Assembly (NCBI GenBank): GCA_005878515.1
Contig: VBLZ01000134.1
Span: forward strand, 1 to 10,038
Direction of reading: 5' to 3'
Source: Methanobacteriota archaeon
GTDB taxonomy: Archaea; Thermoplasmatota; Thermoplasmata; RBG-16-68-12
DNA: 10,038 nt
Positions 1 to 6,970 of the stretch are shown in pieces. The position numbers and the translations under genes are program-made. Positions within the stretch are counted from its first letter, which is position 1, and each line of letters starts with the position of its first letter. Below the pieces are notes generated by a model. It was not told where the DNA came from. It searched no databases and saw nothing but the letters and a program-made list of their open reading frames with translations.

Positions 1-237
1 CTGGCGGATGTCGAGGAGCGATACGGAGACCGCCTCCAATGGTGGTCCGGCATGAACGAGGATCTGGTCGGGATCGACGCGATGGTTCAACTGTTCGCGA
101 AGCGCGAGCGGTATCGCCGCGGCGATTGGAAACGGCACGCCGCGCCCGACGCAGGGAGCGAACCCGCCGAGGAGCCTGAACTCGGCGCTGAAATCCGCTT
201 GGTGATCGTGCCGAAAGAACCTCTGCGGCCCCTGTAG
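1..237 (+). CDS. C-terminal fragment of an unrecognised protein
   Basis: An open frame runs from the first base of the window to a TAG stop and gives 78 residues. The true start lies upstream of the window. I do not recognise the family. The visible part begins LADVEERYGDRLQWW, has a charged middle (KRERYRRGDWKRH), an acidic and proline-rich stretch (EPAEEPELG) and ends in a hydrophobic, strand-like IRLVIVPKEP. No membrane segment, metal-binding motif or catalytic signature is visible. An internal ATG at 52 could start a 61-residue ORF, but the frame is open to the window edge, so a fragment of a longer gene is more likely. It ends four bases from the convergent MFS gene. That it is coding is moderately supported; its function is unknown. 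Confidence 0.55.
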   Translation: MADVEERYGDRLQWWSGMNEDLVGIDAMVQLFAKRERYRRGDWKRHAAPDAGSEPAEEPELGAEIRLVIVPKEPLRPL

Positions 238-241
238 CGAC

Positions 242-1381
242 CTACTTAGCGAGGGCTTCGAGCAGGATCACGCCGCCGACGAGCAAGTACAGCGCGTACA
301 CATCGCCCCCGGACGCCAGCACGATCAACCCGGCAAACAAGGCGAGCGTCCGGCTTGTGTTCAAGATGAACTCGCGCGTCGCGGTGACCGCAGGGATCGA
401 GTCTTCCATGCGGTCCACGAGAATCGTGTAGATGAACGACGGCGCGACCACCGAGGTCATCGAGAGCCAGCCGATTGCGAACGCGAACGATTCGAGATTC
501 CGTGAAAAGAATGCGAGCAGGCAAGCCGGGATCGACAGGGCCGGTCCCAGGAGCAGGAACGGACTCCGGACCTTCACCCGGTCCGATACGCGACCGAGCA
601 CCACCGCGGCGATGCCTGCCGCGAGCGAGAACAGAGCAAATAGGAGACCTAAGGCGAACGAATCCCTCGTCAGAAGGAACGAACCCAGCGGCGTCGCGAC
701 CGAGAGCAATCCGTCGACGCCTCCTTGCCCGGCGAACGCGAGGGCCGTGCGCGAGCCCATCCGCCGCAGGTCGATGACGTACGAGAAGGACTCTTCGCGC
801 CGCACGAGTCGCCGGGCGCGAATGAGATTGACGGCGAGGATCAGGCCGCCGAGAGAGAAGAGGAACGGAAAGCCGACGGTGTCGGCAAGATACCCGCCGA
901 GGACCGGCGCGACGACCGCGACCGTCATGAAGGTCGCGGTGACGCCCGCCAACCGGCCCGCACGGTTCGCGGGACTCGTTTCCCGGACGAGTAGGGAGTT
1001 CATGGGGAGCCAGAACAACGGCAGGTAAACGCCGAAGGCGAGCCCGCCGACCAGTACGACCCAGTTCGCCGGGAGAAATGCGAAAGCGAAGTGACCGGCG
1101 GCCATCGTGCCGAGGCCGACCGTCATGCTCGTCCTCGCGGCAATGCGGCGTCCACGCGCCATCAGGAGGACCCCGAGCGCCGCGGTGAGAAAGGCGATGA
1201 CCCAGAGGAGCGTGGCGACACGGAAGTCGAGCGGTTGCGGTCGGCTCACCAAGTAGATAATCCAGAAACTGCCGGTCATCTGGTTCCCGAACGATTGCAC
1301 CGCGACGAGCCCGAGCAACTCGCGGTACCGGAAACGCTGCGAGACGCGAAACGGGGGCGGGGCCGGCGGGGCGGAAACCAT
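242..1381 (-). CDS. Major facilitator superfamily (MFS) transporter, substrate unknown
   Basis: This 379-residue integral membrane protein has about twelve hydrophobic segments, roughly at residues 22-46, 54-75, 84-104, 106-127, 144-165, 169-188, 212-237, 243-264, 273-292, 296-324, 336-358 and 360-377. That is the usual MFS length and topology. The basic loop after helix 2 (ARGRRIAAR, 75-83) and its counterpart after helix 8 (GRVSDRVKVRS, 263-273) fit the repeated MFS loop motif, which supports two six-helix halves. The start is the first ATG in the frame, with a weak TATA-like box about 29 bases upstream. MFS proteins couple transport to ion gradients, but nothing here reveals the substrate or direction. 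It lies 150 bases downstream of the trehalose synthase gene on the same strand, so a link to sugar export or osmolytes is conceivable but unproven. Confidence 0.9.
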   Translation of the reverse strand: MVSAPPAPPPFRVSQRFRYRELLGLVAVQSFGNQMTGSFWIIYLVSRPQPLDFRVATLLWVIAFLTAALGVLLMARGRRIAARTSMTVGLGTMAAGHFAFAFLPANWVVLVGGLAFGVYLPLFWLPMNSLLVRETSPANRAGRLAGVTATFMTVAVVAPVLGGYLADTVGFPFLFSLGGLILAVNLIRARRLVRREESFSYVIDLRRMGSRTALAFAGQGGVDGLLSVATPLGSFLLTRDSFALGLLFALFSLAAGIAAVVLGRVSDRVKVRSPFLLLGPALSIPACLLAFFSRNLESFAFAIGWLSMTSVVAPSFIYTILVDRMEDSIPAVTATREFILNTSRTLALFAGLIVLASGGDVYALYLLVGGVILLEALAK

Positions 1382-1406
1382 CCGGGCCGCACCGACCGAT
1401 GCCCCT

Positions 1407-1414
1407 GTACAAAG
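1407..1414 (-). promoter_or_regulatory. Weak TATA-like box for the MFS gene
   Basis: The minus strand reads CTTTGTAC, centred about 29 bases before the MFS start codon at 1381. The match to an archaeal TATA box is poor, and the spacing is the main argument. A purine-rich CGAAAATCGAAACGAAG lies just upstream and could serve as the BRE region. The 150-base gap between otsAB and this gene (1382-1531) holds nothing else I can identify. Confidence 0.3.
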
Positions 1415-1531
1415 AGACTTCGTTTCGATTTTCGGGTGTCAGTCGAAGAGGCGAGTCCTGGCAGTCGGCGGCGCCCCGAGTCCGACGCGAACAAACGCCA
1501 GTCGATCCCTCTATGGTCTTGCCGTGAACTA

Positions 1532-3712
1532 TCAGCGGATGGTCGCAAGAAGGGACTCGAGCAGATCGAGGATTGGTGCCACGCCCTCCGCGTTGAGCCG
1601 GGCCGAGGACGCCGCGATGCCAACCCGGATGGAAAACGCATTCGGAGGGAGCGAAGCGAACAGCGCCTCATCCGTCCAATCGTCGCCGATCGCGAGGATG
1701 AAGTCCCACGACTCTCGAGAGAGTTTCGTCGCAAAGAGGCTGCCCTTGTTTACCCCGGCACGGCGGATCTCGACGACCTTGTTCCCCGGCAGGACCTGAA
1801 GATCGAGGTTTGCGGTCAGCGTGGTCAGGATGTCGACGAGGTCCTTTGCCGCGAGGGTTCCGGATTCTACATCCGCCGAGCGGTAGTGCCACGCGATCGA
1901 GAAGTCTTTCTCTTCGAGCGAAGACCCGGGGACACGGTCGAGGAATCGCTCCATGACGGGGCGAACCCGGCCCTTCCAGCTCTCCTCGAGCGGGATCGTG
2001 GACCTCCACTCTCGGTCCTCGCGATCGCGAACCCACGCGCCATGTTCCGCGATGAGCGTTAGCGGGAGCTCCCCGAACCATTGCTCCAATTCTTGTCGGC
2101 GTCGACCGCTCACGAGCACGACGTGGTTCGCGGAATCGGCGCCAAGTCCTTTCAGGATCCCCGCAGCGCGGTCGTCCGGGCGTGCCGTGTCCCGACGCGG
2201 CGAGAGGGACACGAGCGTTCCGTCATAGTCGAGGAGCAACAGACGTCGGCCTGCCTTCCGGTATGCCTGCCGGATCTCCTTCCGATGCCGGTCCGAAAGG
2301 TCCTTCGCCGCGAGATCCTGGGACATCCGGACGGCGTCCTCCAGGCGCTCGAGGAACCGCGTCGCCCACGTCCGAGCGTCGTAGCGGCGGAGCCGTTCCT
2401 GCATTGCCCGGATTCGCGCGGCTTGTTCGTCCAACGGCATCGAGAGCGCTCGGTGGATTGCGCCGACGACATCCTCGACGTCGTTCGGATTCACGATGAG
2501 GGCCTCGCGCATCTCCTTCGAGGCGCCAGCCATCTCGCTCAGGATGAGCACCCCACGCGGTTCCTGCTTTGCAGCGACATACTCTTTCGCGATGAGGTTC
2601 ATCCCATCCCGCAGGGGAGTGACGATCGCCACATCGCTCACCCGGTAGAGCGCCAGGAGCTCGTCGAAGTCCAGCTGGCGGTACACATATCGAATCGGCG
2701 ACCACGCGATTGTGCTGTACCGGCTGTTGATGCGCCCCGCGCGCTCGTCAATCGTCCGCTTCAACCGTGCATACTGGGCCACTCGCTCGCGGGAGGGCAC
2801 GACCGCGAGGAAGTAGGTGATCTTCCGACGCCACTCCGGGTGCACTTCGAGGAATCGGCCGAACGCTTCGAGCGCCTCCGGGATGCCCTTCGTATAGTCG
2901 AGGCGGGAAATCGAGAAGAGCAGCTTCGAGGGCTCCACCCCTTTCCTCAACCGTGCGATCGAACGCGCGGCGGAAGGACCGATCGACGTCGAATTGAAAG
3001 TCGTGACGTCGACCCCGAGCGGGAACACATCGACTTGAACCGCTCGATGGCCTGCGACGACGGCGCCGATCCGGTTGTCGAGACCCAGGTCGCGCAGGAG
3101 GCTTCCGAGGAAGGCACGGGCGTAGTCGTAGGTATGAAAGCCGATCAGGTCGGCACCGAGCATGCCTTGGAGGATTTCCTTGTGCCATGGGAGGAGACGG
3201 AACACATCGTACGGCGGGAATGGGATGTGGAGGAAGAACCCAATCCGCGCCTCGGGCAACCGCTCTCGAATCAATCGGGGCAGGAGGAGGAGATGATAGT
3301 CATGGATCCAGAGCTGGTCATCAGGGCGGAGAGCACGCACGATCGTGTCCGCGAATTTCGCGTTGACGGCGCGATAGGCGTCCCATTCGGAGGCCGAGTA
3401 CCTCGCGTACGTCGAGAAGGAGTGGAACAACGGCCACAATGTCCCATTCGAAAAGCCGCTATAGTATAGGCGGGCCAGATTGTGAGGCAGGACGACCGGA
3501 TGGCAATCGAATTCCTTCTCCAGGCGCGCGGTGACCTGCTTAATGTCGCCCGGGGCGATCGAGCCGGGCCATCCGAACCAGCGACCTCGCAATTCTCGAT
3601 GAATGGATGCGAGGCCCGCCGCGACGCCGCCGGGATTCGGCTGAACGTCGAGGTGGTTCCCGACGCGCCGAACCGTGACCGGGAGACGGTTCGAGACCAG
3701 GATAAGAGTCAT
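1532..3712 (-). CDS. otsAB: Bifunctional trehalose-6-phosphate synthase/phosphatase (OtsA-OtsB fusion)
   Basis: The 726-residue cytosolic enzyme makes trehalose from UDP-glucose (or another NDP-glucose) and glucose-6-phosphate, then removes the phosphate. Residues 1-465 are a GT20 synthase. Visible motifs are NRLPV with Arg9, WFGWPG (45-50), FSNGTLWPLFH (87-97), IHDYH (136-140), FFLHIPFP (159-166), SISRLDYTKG (267-276) and VTPLRDGMNL (364-373). These supply the Arg/Lys pair (270, 275) and Asp369 expected in the active site. Residues 488-726 are a HAD phosphatase: DYDGTL (495-500, nucleophile Asp495), VSGR (533-536), GVNKG with Lys656, and GDDWTDE (676-682). Both halves look catalytically intact. 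I chose the ATG at 3712 because the first synthase strand (MTLILVSNRLP) follows immediately. The frame stays open to an ATG at 3817, but that extension is unlike the family and lies too close to the TATA box at 3824. Trehalose serves as a compatible solute or stress protectant. Confidence 0.95.
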   Translation of the reverse strand: MTLILVSNRLPVTVRRVGNHLDVQPNPGGVAAGLASIHRELRGRWFGWPGSIAPGDIKQVTARLEKEFDCHPVVLPHNLARLYYSGFSNGTLWPLFHSFSTYARYSASEWDAYRAVNAKFADTIVRALRPDDQLWIHDYHLLLLPRLIRERLPEARIGFFLHIPFPPYDVFRLLPWHKEILQGMLGADLIGFHTYDYARAFLGSLLRDLGLDNRIGAVVAGHRAVQVDVFPLGVDVTTFNSTSIGPSAARSIARLRKGVEPSKLLFSISRLDYTKGIPEALEAFGRFLEVHPEWRRKITYFLAVVPSRERVAQYARLKRTIDERAGRINSRYSTIAWSPIRYVYRQLDFDELLALYRVSDVAIVTPLRDGMNLIAKEYVAAKQEPRGVLILSEMAGASKEMREALIVNPNDVEDVVGAIHRALSMPLDEQAARIRAMQERLRRYDARTWATRFLERLEDAVRMSQDLAAKDLSDRHRKEIRQAYRKAGRRLLLLDYDGTLVSLSPRRDTARPDDRAAGILKGLGADSANHVVLVSGRRRQELEQWFGELPLTLIAEHGAWVRDREDREWRSTIPLEESWKGRVRPVMERFLDRVPGSSLEEKDFSIAWHYRSADVESGTLAAKDLVDILTTLTANLDLQVLPGNKVVEIRRAGVNKGSLFATKLSRESWDFILAIGDDWTDEALFASLPPNAFSIRVGIAASSARLNAEGVAPILDLLESLLATIR

Positions 3713-3823
3713 GTCCGCAACGAGCCCATCATGCACCCGATGGCCAAGTAATCGTCGTGGATGGCCACGCTTCGATCCGATTCGGGGATACGGGCTTGTC
3801 CGGAGGCGGGAGGACATCGCGCG

Positions 3824-3829
3824 TTATAA
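3824..3829 (-). promoter_or_regulatory. Candidate TATA box upstream of otsAB
   Basis: TTATAA stands out in an otherwise GC-rich spacer (3713-3969). It is its own reverse complement, so direction cannot be read from the box itself. On the minus strand it would start transcription near 3800 and give otsAB a leader of roughly 85-90 bases. On the plus strand it points toward the tRNA, which has its own box. I assign it to otsAB by elimination. The remainder of the spacer shows no convincing gene. Confidence 0.4.
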
Positions 3830-3932
3830 TGCTGTCTCGCGATGGCCTTCCGATGCGCCGGTCGAGTGCCACGAAGACGATGAAGACAGGTGGTTTCCCG
3901 CAGCTCGAAACGATTACGCGGTCGCATCCCCG

Positions 3933-3944
3933 AAAGCGTTTATA
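3933..3944 (+). promoter_or_regulatory. Archaeal box A (TATA) of the tRNA-Ser gene
   Basis: GAAAGCG is followed by TTTATA (3939-3944), centred about 28 bases before the first base of the tRNA at 3970. This is the standard distance from box A to transcription start in archaea, and the purine-rich GAAAG just upstream fits a BRE. The same promoter probably also serves the acetyltransferase gene that begins ten bases after the tRNA. Confidence 0.7.
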
Positions 3945-3969
3945 GGTTGTCCCTTGATAGGCGCCGGCT

Positions 3970-4052
3970 GCGGGGATCGCCTAGCCTGGTAGGGCGCGGG
4001 ATTGCTAATCCCGTGCGCTCTGCGCTCGGGGGTTCAAATCCCCCTCCCCGCG
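3970..4052 (+). tRNA. tRNA-Ser, anticodon GCT
   Basis: A complete class II cloverleaf can be folded by eye. The acceptor GCGGGGA (3970-3976) pairs with TCCCCGC (4045-4051). The D stem is GCC/GGC (3979-3981 with 3993-3995). The anticodon stem CGGGA/TCCCG (3997-4001 with 4009-4013) encloses loop TTGCTAA with anticodon GCT at 4004-4006, reading serine codons AGC and AGU. The long variable arm (4014-4027) has a GCGC-TCT-GCGC hairpin, as expected for serine. The T arm is GGGGG-TTCAAAT-CCCCC (4028-4044). The discriminator is G4052, the usual tRNA-Ser identity base. CCA is not encoded and there is no intron. Confidence 0.97.
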
Positions 4053-4062
4053 CGGTTGCCCC

Positions 4063-5007
4063 ATGCGCGTGCGAACGTACGATGAGATCGATCCCCTTGC
4101 GGCATTCCGACTTGGCGTGGTCTCCTTCGGATCTGCGTGGGACGAAGCAAAGGTGCGCCGAGTTCGCGCGCACGACCGGACGTACCTCGAGGAGTTCGCG
4201 CTGTACGCGGAGGAGCGCGGCCGGGTCCTCGCCCAAGTCGTCCCCCGACGCTTGGCCGTGCGGACGACGAATGGAGTCGAAGAAGTCGGCGGCCTCGCAG
4301 CGGTGTGCTCACACCCGGGTGTGTGGGGCCGCGGCTTCGCTCGCCGGCTCATCGAGGCGACCCACGATCGGTTCCGCGAACTCGGCTTGAGCGTGTCGGC
4401 CCTGACGACGAGCCGCAACATCCGCGGGTATGGCGTGTACGCGAAGCTCGGCTACGTGGACCTCGCGCCGTTCCAACAGGCAATCCGCCAGGTGACCCGG
4501 CGAATGGCCCCGAAGGGGTACGGACTCCGAGCCGTAAGGCGTTCGGACATGTCGACGATCCATCGCCTCTATCGAACCCAGACGCGGCGGATGCTTGGCT
4601 GGACCGAACGACCGGAGCGGGCTCTCGAATGGGGCGTCATCCGGACCCGCGACTACCTGGAGAAATATCGAATCGTGCTGCGAGACGGCCAGGCGGTGGG
4701 GTATCTCCGCACGCGCCCGCACGACGGGATCACGATGGAAGAGGTCGTCGCTCCGAACCCTCAGGACTTCCGGGCCGCGGTCGCGCTGATGGAGGCGAAG
4801 GCGGAGACGGGAATCGCAACGGTCAACTGGATCACCGCGCGGTCCGACGTCACGCGGTTCCGAAGCCTCGGATACACGGTCGACGGTCCGTTTCCTGACA
4901 CCACGATGGCGGTCTCCCTGGTGAAGGAGATCCGTACAACTGATTTGGCTCGGCGCTTCGGAGGAACGACCGGGAAGTTCGTCCAGTATCCGACCGACGA
5001 CTTCTGA
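4063..5007 (+). CDS. Tandem-GNAT N-acetyltransferase (Eis-like layout), substrate unknown
   Basis: The 314-residue protein appears to hold two GNAT folds. The first (about 1-150) carries a clear acetyl-CoA pyrophosphate-binding motif A, VCSHPGVWGRGFARRL (81-96), followed by the motif-B-like SRNIRGYGVYAKLGYVDL (117-134). The second (about 153-290) has a degenerate version: GYLRTRP (213-219), MEEVVAPNPQDF (225-236) and a terminal FRSLGYTVDGPFPDTTMAV. An active N-terminal GNAT plus a degenerate C-terminal GNAT recalls the Eis family, but I see no evidence for an aminoglycoside or any other specific acceptor. GNAT enzymes transfer acetyl from acetyl-CoA to an amine. The start ATG lies only ten bases past the mature tRNA-Ser 3' end, leaving no room for a separate promoter, so co-transcription with the tRNA is likely. 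There is no clear Shine-Dalgarno sequence before the ATG. Confidence 0.85.
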   Translation: MRVRTYDEIDPLAAFRLGVVSFGSAWDEAKVRRVRAHDRTYLEEFALYAEERGRVLAQVVPRRLAVRTTNGVEEVGGLAAVCSHPGVWGRGFARRLIEATHDRFRELGLSVSALTTSRNIRGYGVYAKLGYVDLAPFQQAIRQVTRRMAPKGYGLRAVRRSDMSTIHRLYRTQTRRMLGWTERPERALEWGVIRTRDYLEKYRIVLRDGQAVGYLRTRPHDGITMEEVVAPNPQDFRAAVALMEAKAETGIATVNWITARSDVTRFRSLGYTVDGPFPDTTMAVSLVKEIRTTDLARRFGGTTGKFVQYPTDDF

Positions 5008-5166
5008 TTTCATGCCGACGAGACGCCGCGGACGACCAGGATTTGAGCGCCGCCAATCGCTTGTGCGTGTGTCCCCTGGCATTAAGTGCTCCCGATGAGA
5101 ACCACGGGGAACGGTTCAAGAAGGGGGCTCGGGGATAGCCTTCGTCCTTCGATGCCGCGAGAGCCG

Positions 5167-5982
5167 ATGAAGTCGAAGGTCGTCCTCCTGGGCGATGGCG
5201 GCGTGGGGAAGACCTCGCTTGTCCGTCGATTCGTCGTCGACCAGTATTCGGACGACTACATCACGACCGTTGGGACGAAAGTCTCGAAGCGGAGCCTGAA
5301 CCTCGGATCGCCCCTGGCCGAGGTCGAGATGGTCCTGCAGATCTGGGATGTCCTCGGGCAGAAAGGATACAGCGGGGTGCAAGAGACCGCAATCAAGGGC
5401 GCCCAAGGCGTCCTGCTCGTGTACGACGCCACAAACGACGAGAGCCGTCGGGCCCTGGAGGACTACTGGATCCCAGCCGTGTGGCGGCTCGCAGGGAGAA
5501 TCCCGACGGTCTTCGCAGGGAACAAGTCCGACCTCGTCCCGGATCGGGTCTGGGCCGAGGAGTACCTCTACTTCTTGACTCAGAAGTACTCGTGTCCCGG
5601 GATCCTGACGAGCGCGAAGACGGGGGACCGGGTCGAGATGTCCTTCAAGGCGCTCGGAGAGCAGATCCTGCAGGCAGCCGGCCATCCGATCCGACGGATC
5701 GCGCTCGTGACGCCCCCGCAGGAGCCCGTCGACCGACTGATCCGGGTAACGGACAAGATCATGACGGACTTCTGCTACCACATGGGCGGCGTGGAGACGG
5801 GCATGCCGATCGTGAAGCGTCAGCTCGGCCTCGCCGGCCTCGATGTCCGTGCGCCAACGACGGATGCCATCCGGACCCTCATCGAGAGGCTCGCGGTCGT
5901 CGAACAGGACTTCAAAGGTCCGGAAGAAGTCCTATCGAACCGCGAACGCCGACTCGAGTGGCTCGATGGAATCGACGCGTGA
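5167..5982 (+). CDS. Ras-like small GTPase with a C-terminal helical extension
   Basis: All five G-box motifs are present (numbering from the ATG at 5167, 271 residues): G1 GDGGVGKT (9-16), G2 Thr34 in YITTVG, G3 DVLGQ (61-65, keeping the Gln equivalent to Ras Gln61), G4 NKSD (119-122) and G5 SAK (149-151). The G domain is Rab/Roc-like and should bind and hydrolyse GTP. Residues from about 185 to 271 form an extension I do not recognise, with a segment DFCYHMGGVETGMPIVKRQLG and a charged helical tail. There is no C-terminal prenylation cysteine. The start is uncertain: in-frame GTG 5086, ATG 5095 and ATG 5152 are also possible and would add up to 27 basic, low-complexity residues. I chose 5167 because the first strand follows at once. 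A weak TATA-like CATTAAG lies at 5080-5086. Role unknown, presumably a molecular switch. Confidence 0.9.
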   Translation: MKSKVVLLGDGGVGKTSLVRRFVVDQYSDDYITTVGTKVSKRSLNLGSPLAEVEMVLQIWDVLGQKGYSGVQETAIKGAQGVLLVYDATNDESRRALEDYWIPAVWRLAGRIPTVFAGNKSDLVPDRVWAEEYLYFLTQKYSCPGILTSAKTGDRVEMSFKALGEQILQAAGHPIRRIALVTPPQEPVDRLIRVTDKIMTDFCYHMGGVETGMPIVKRQLGLAGLDVRAPTTDAIRTLIERLAVVEQDFKGPEEVLSNRERRLEWLDGIDA

Positions 5983-5994
5983 TGTGCCGACGAA

Positions 5995-6010
5995 CGCTAG
6001 TGAGCTAGCG
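5995..6010. other. Inverted repeat at the junction of convergent genes
   Basis: CGCTAG and CTAGCG form a perfect 6-bp inverted repeat around a 4-base loop (TGAG). It lies just past the GTPase stop and overlaps the last codons and TAG stop of the convergent DUF1684 gene. It could act as a bidirectional transcript-end hairpin. There is no T-tract on either side, so it is not a classical intrinsic terminator and may be chance. Confidence 0.3.
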
Positions 6011-6566
6011 GGAAGTTCTTCTCGCCCGCGCGGATCGGCATCGTGAGCCAGTTCTCCCGAGGCGGGAACGGGCATACGTAGTCCTCGCTGTACGCGCAGT
6101 ACGGATTGTAGGCGAGGTTGAAATCGATCACATACTCGTCCGTCGGCTGCTCTTCGATGTCGAGGTATCGGCACGCACCGTACGTCTCCTTGCCGGACGT
6201 CGCGTCGCGGAAGGGGATGAACAAGCTCTCGTCGGCGTGGTGGTGACCGGGCTGCGGGACCGACTTGAACGCGGCGAGCCGTTGCTTCGTGCCCTCGACC
6301 TCGAACTCGAATACGCCGTACCGGATCATCTCCCGGGGGACTCCCTTGGAGGTCGCGAGGACCACCCGCTGCGGGTTCGGGTCCTTGATCAACTTTGCGT
6401 GAACCCGATAGGCCGGATCGGGAGGAAAGTACGCGAGGCCCTTGAAGTCGTGACGAAGTCGATGCGGGATCGGAGACTCGGCGTCTTCCTTGAAGAAATA
6501 GTCCTTCTCGCGACGCATCGCCTCGGTCTCTTTCACATACTCGTCGGTGGAACCGATGGACGACAT
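5997..6566 (-). CDS. DUF1684 domain protein
   Basis: The 189-residue soluble protein belongs to the DUF1684 family (PF07920), recognised from its conserved C-terminal half: LFIPFRDATSGKETYGACRY (115-134), DFNLAYNPYCAY (148-159), CPFPPRENWL (165-174) and IRAGEK (178-183). The N-terminal part has the family's charged helix and FFKEDAESPIP with FKGLAYFPPD (22-50). The length is typical of stand-alone members, with no signal peptide or membrane segment. To my knowledge the family has no established biochemical function. A TATA-like box 28 bases before the ATG implies a nearly leaderless transcript. The gene sits downstream of a small orphan gene and the sulfur cluster on the same strand, but its own promoter argues that it is an independent unit. 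Confidence 0.88.
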   Translation of the reverse strand: MSSIGSTDEYVKETEAMRREKDYFFKEDAESPIPHRLRHDFKGLAYFPPDPAYRVHAKLIKDPNPQRVVLATSKGVPREMIRYGVFEFEVEGTKQRLAAFKSVPQPGHHHADESLFIPFRDATSGKETYGACRYLDIEEQPTDEYVIDFNLAYNPYCAYSEDYVCPFPPRENWLTMPIRAGEKNFPLAH

Positions 6567-6590
6567 GGGCCTCCGACCGTCATCGTCCGC

Positions 6591-6597
6591 GATAAAT
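6591..6597 (-). promoter_or_regulatory. TATA box of the DUF1684 gene
   Basis: The minus strand reads ATTTATC, centred about 28 bases before the DUF1684 start codon at 6566, so transcription would begin close to the ATG. It lies only ten bases after the stop of the preceding gene (6607). Confidence 0.55.
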
Positions 6598-6606
6598 GTG
6601 TTCGAA

Positions 6607-6924
6607 TCACATCGAGTACAGGTGCTCTTTCGCCTTCGCGAGGAGCTCCTTCTCGGTCTGGCCGAGGTGTGCTGCGGGGATCTTCATCTCGACGAGCTCG
6701 ACGATCTGGGTCGCGGCTCCAATCTTCTGCGCTTGGATCGCTTGATGGACCATCTCGGTGGCGACCCGAACTTTCAATTTCGACAGGCCCGCGTCCTCGG
6801 AGGCGATCTCGAGCATCTCCTCGATGAGTTTGAGGGATTCATCGAAACGGCCGGTCTTCGAGAATGACTTGACGGCCCGTTCGAGCATCGCGAACCGATG
6901 CACCGTGCCGGGATCGAGGGGCAT
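6607..6924 (-). CDS. Small helical protein of unknown function (TPR-like pattern)
   Basis: This 105-residue acidic and basic protein is predicted by eye to be entirely alpha-helical. Residues from about 10 to 45 (MLERAVKSFSKTGRFDESLKL followed by IEEMLEIA) resemble a helix-turn-helix pair of the tetratricopeptide type. A second pair may follow (VRVATEMVHQAIQAQKIGAA, then IVELVEMK). There are no cysteines, membrane segments or catalytic motifs. A protein-protein adaptor role is plausible but unsupported. The ATG at 6924 sits about 28 bases downstream of a TATA-like box, which favours this start and a leaderless message. The gene lies 46 bases downstream of the sulfur-carrier fusion gene on the same strand. 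I do not recognise a named family. Confidence 0.7.
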   Translation of the reverse strand: MPLDPGTVHRFAMLERAVKSFSKTGRFDESLKLIEEMLEIASEDAGLSKLKVRVATEMVHQAIQAQKIGAATQIVELVEMKIPAAHLGQTEKELLAKAKEHLYSM

Positions 6925-6949
6925 GGATGCCGGCAGAGTTCGCCACGGC

Positions 6950-6955
6950 TTATGA
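6950..6955 (-). promoter_or_regulatory. TATA-like box of the small helical gene
   Basis: The minus strand reads TCATAA, centred about 28 bases before the start codon at 6924. It lies in the 46-base gap after the fusion gene's stop. The match is modest, but the spacing repeats that of the DUF1684 and fusion genes. Confidence 0.45.
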
Positions 6956-6970
6956 CTTGTGGCAGGCGAA

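Noticed and set aside
246..1412. Alternative minus-strand frame of 388 codons overlapping the MFS gene
   Set aside because: It is Arg/Pro-rich with no membrane segments, while the adjacent frame gives a textbook 12-helix transporter.
2081..3469. Plus-strand open frame of 462 codons antisense to otsAB
   Set aside because: It is the mirror of a clearly conserved trehalose enzyme. Its translation is rich in Arg, Glu and Asp with no recognisable motif, as expected for an antisense frame in GC-rich DNA.
3713..3817. N-terminal extension of OtsAB to an ATG at 3817
   Set aside because: GT20 enzymes begin at the first beta strand, here right after the ATG at 3712. The extension is Arg-rich and its ATG lies only about ten bases from the likely TATA box.
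3757..3945. Short plus-strand ORF of 62 codons in the spacer before the tRNA
   Set aside because: It has no recognisable features, no ribosome binding site and no well-placed TATA box, and it runs into the tRNA promoter.
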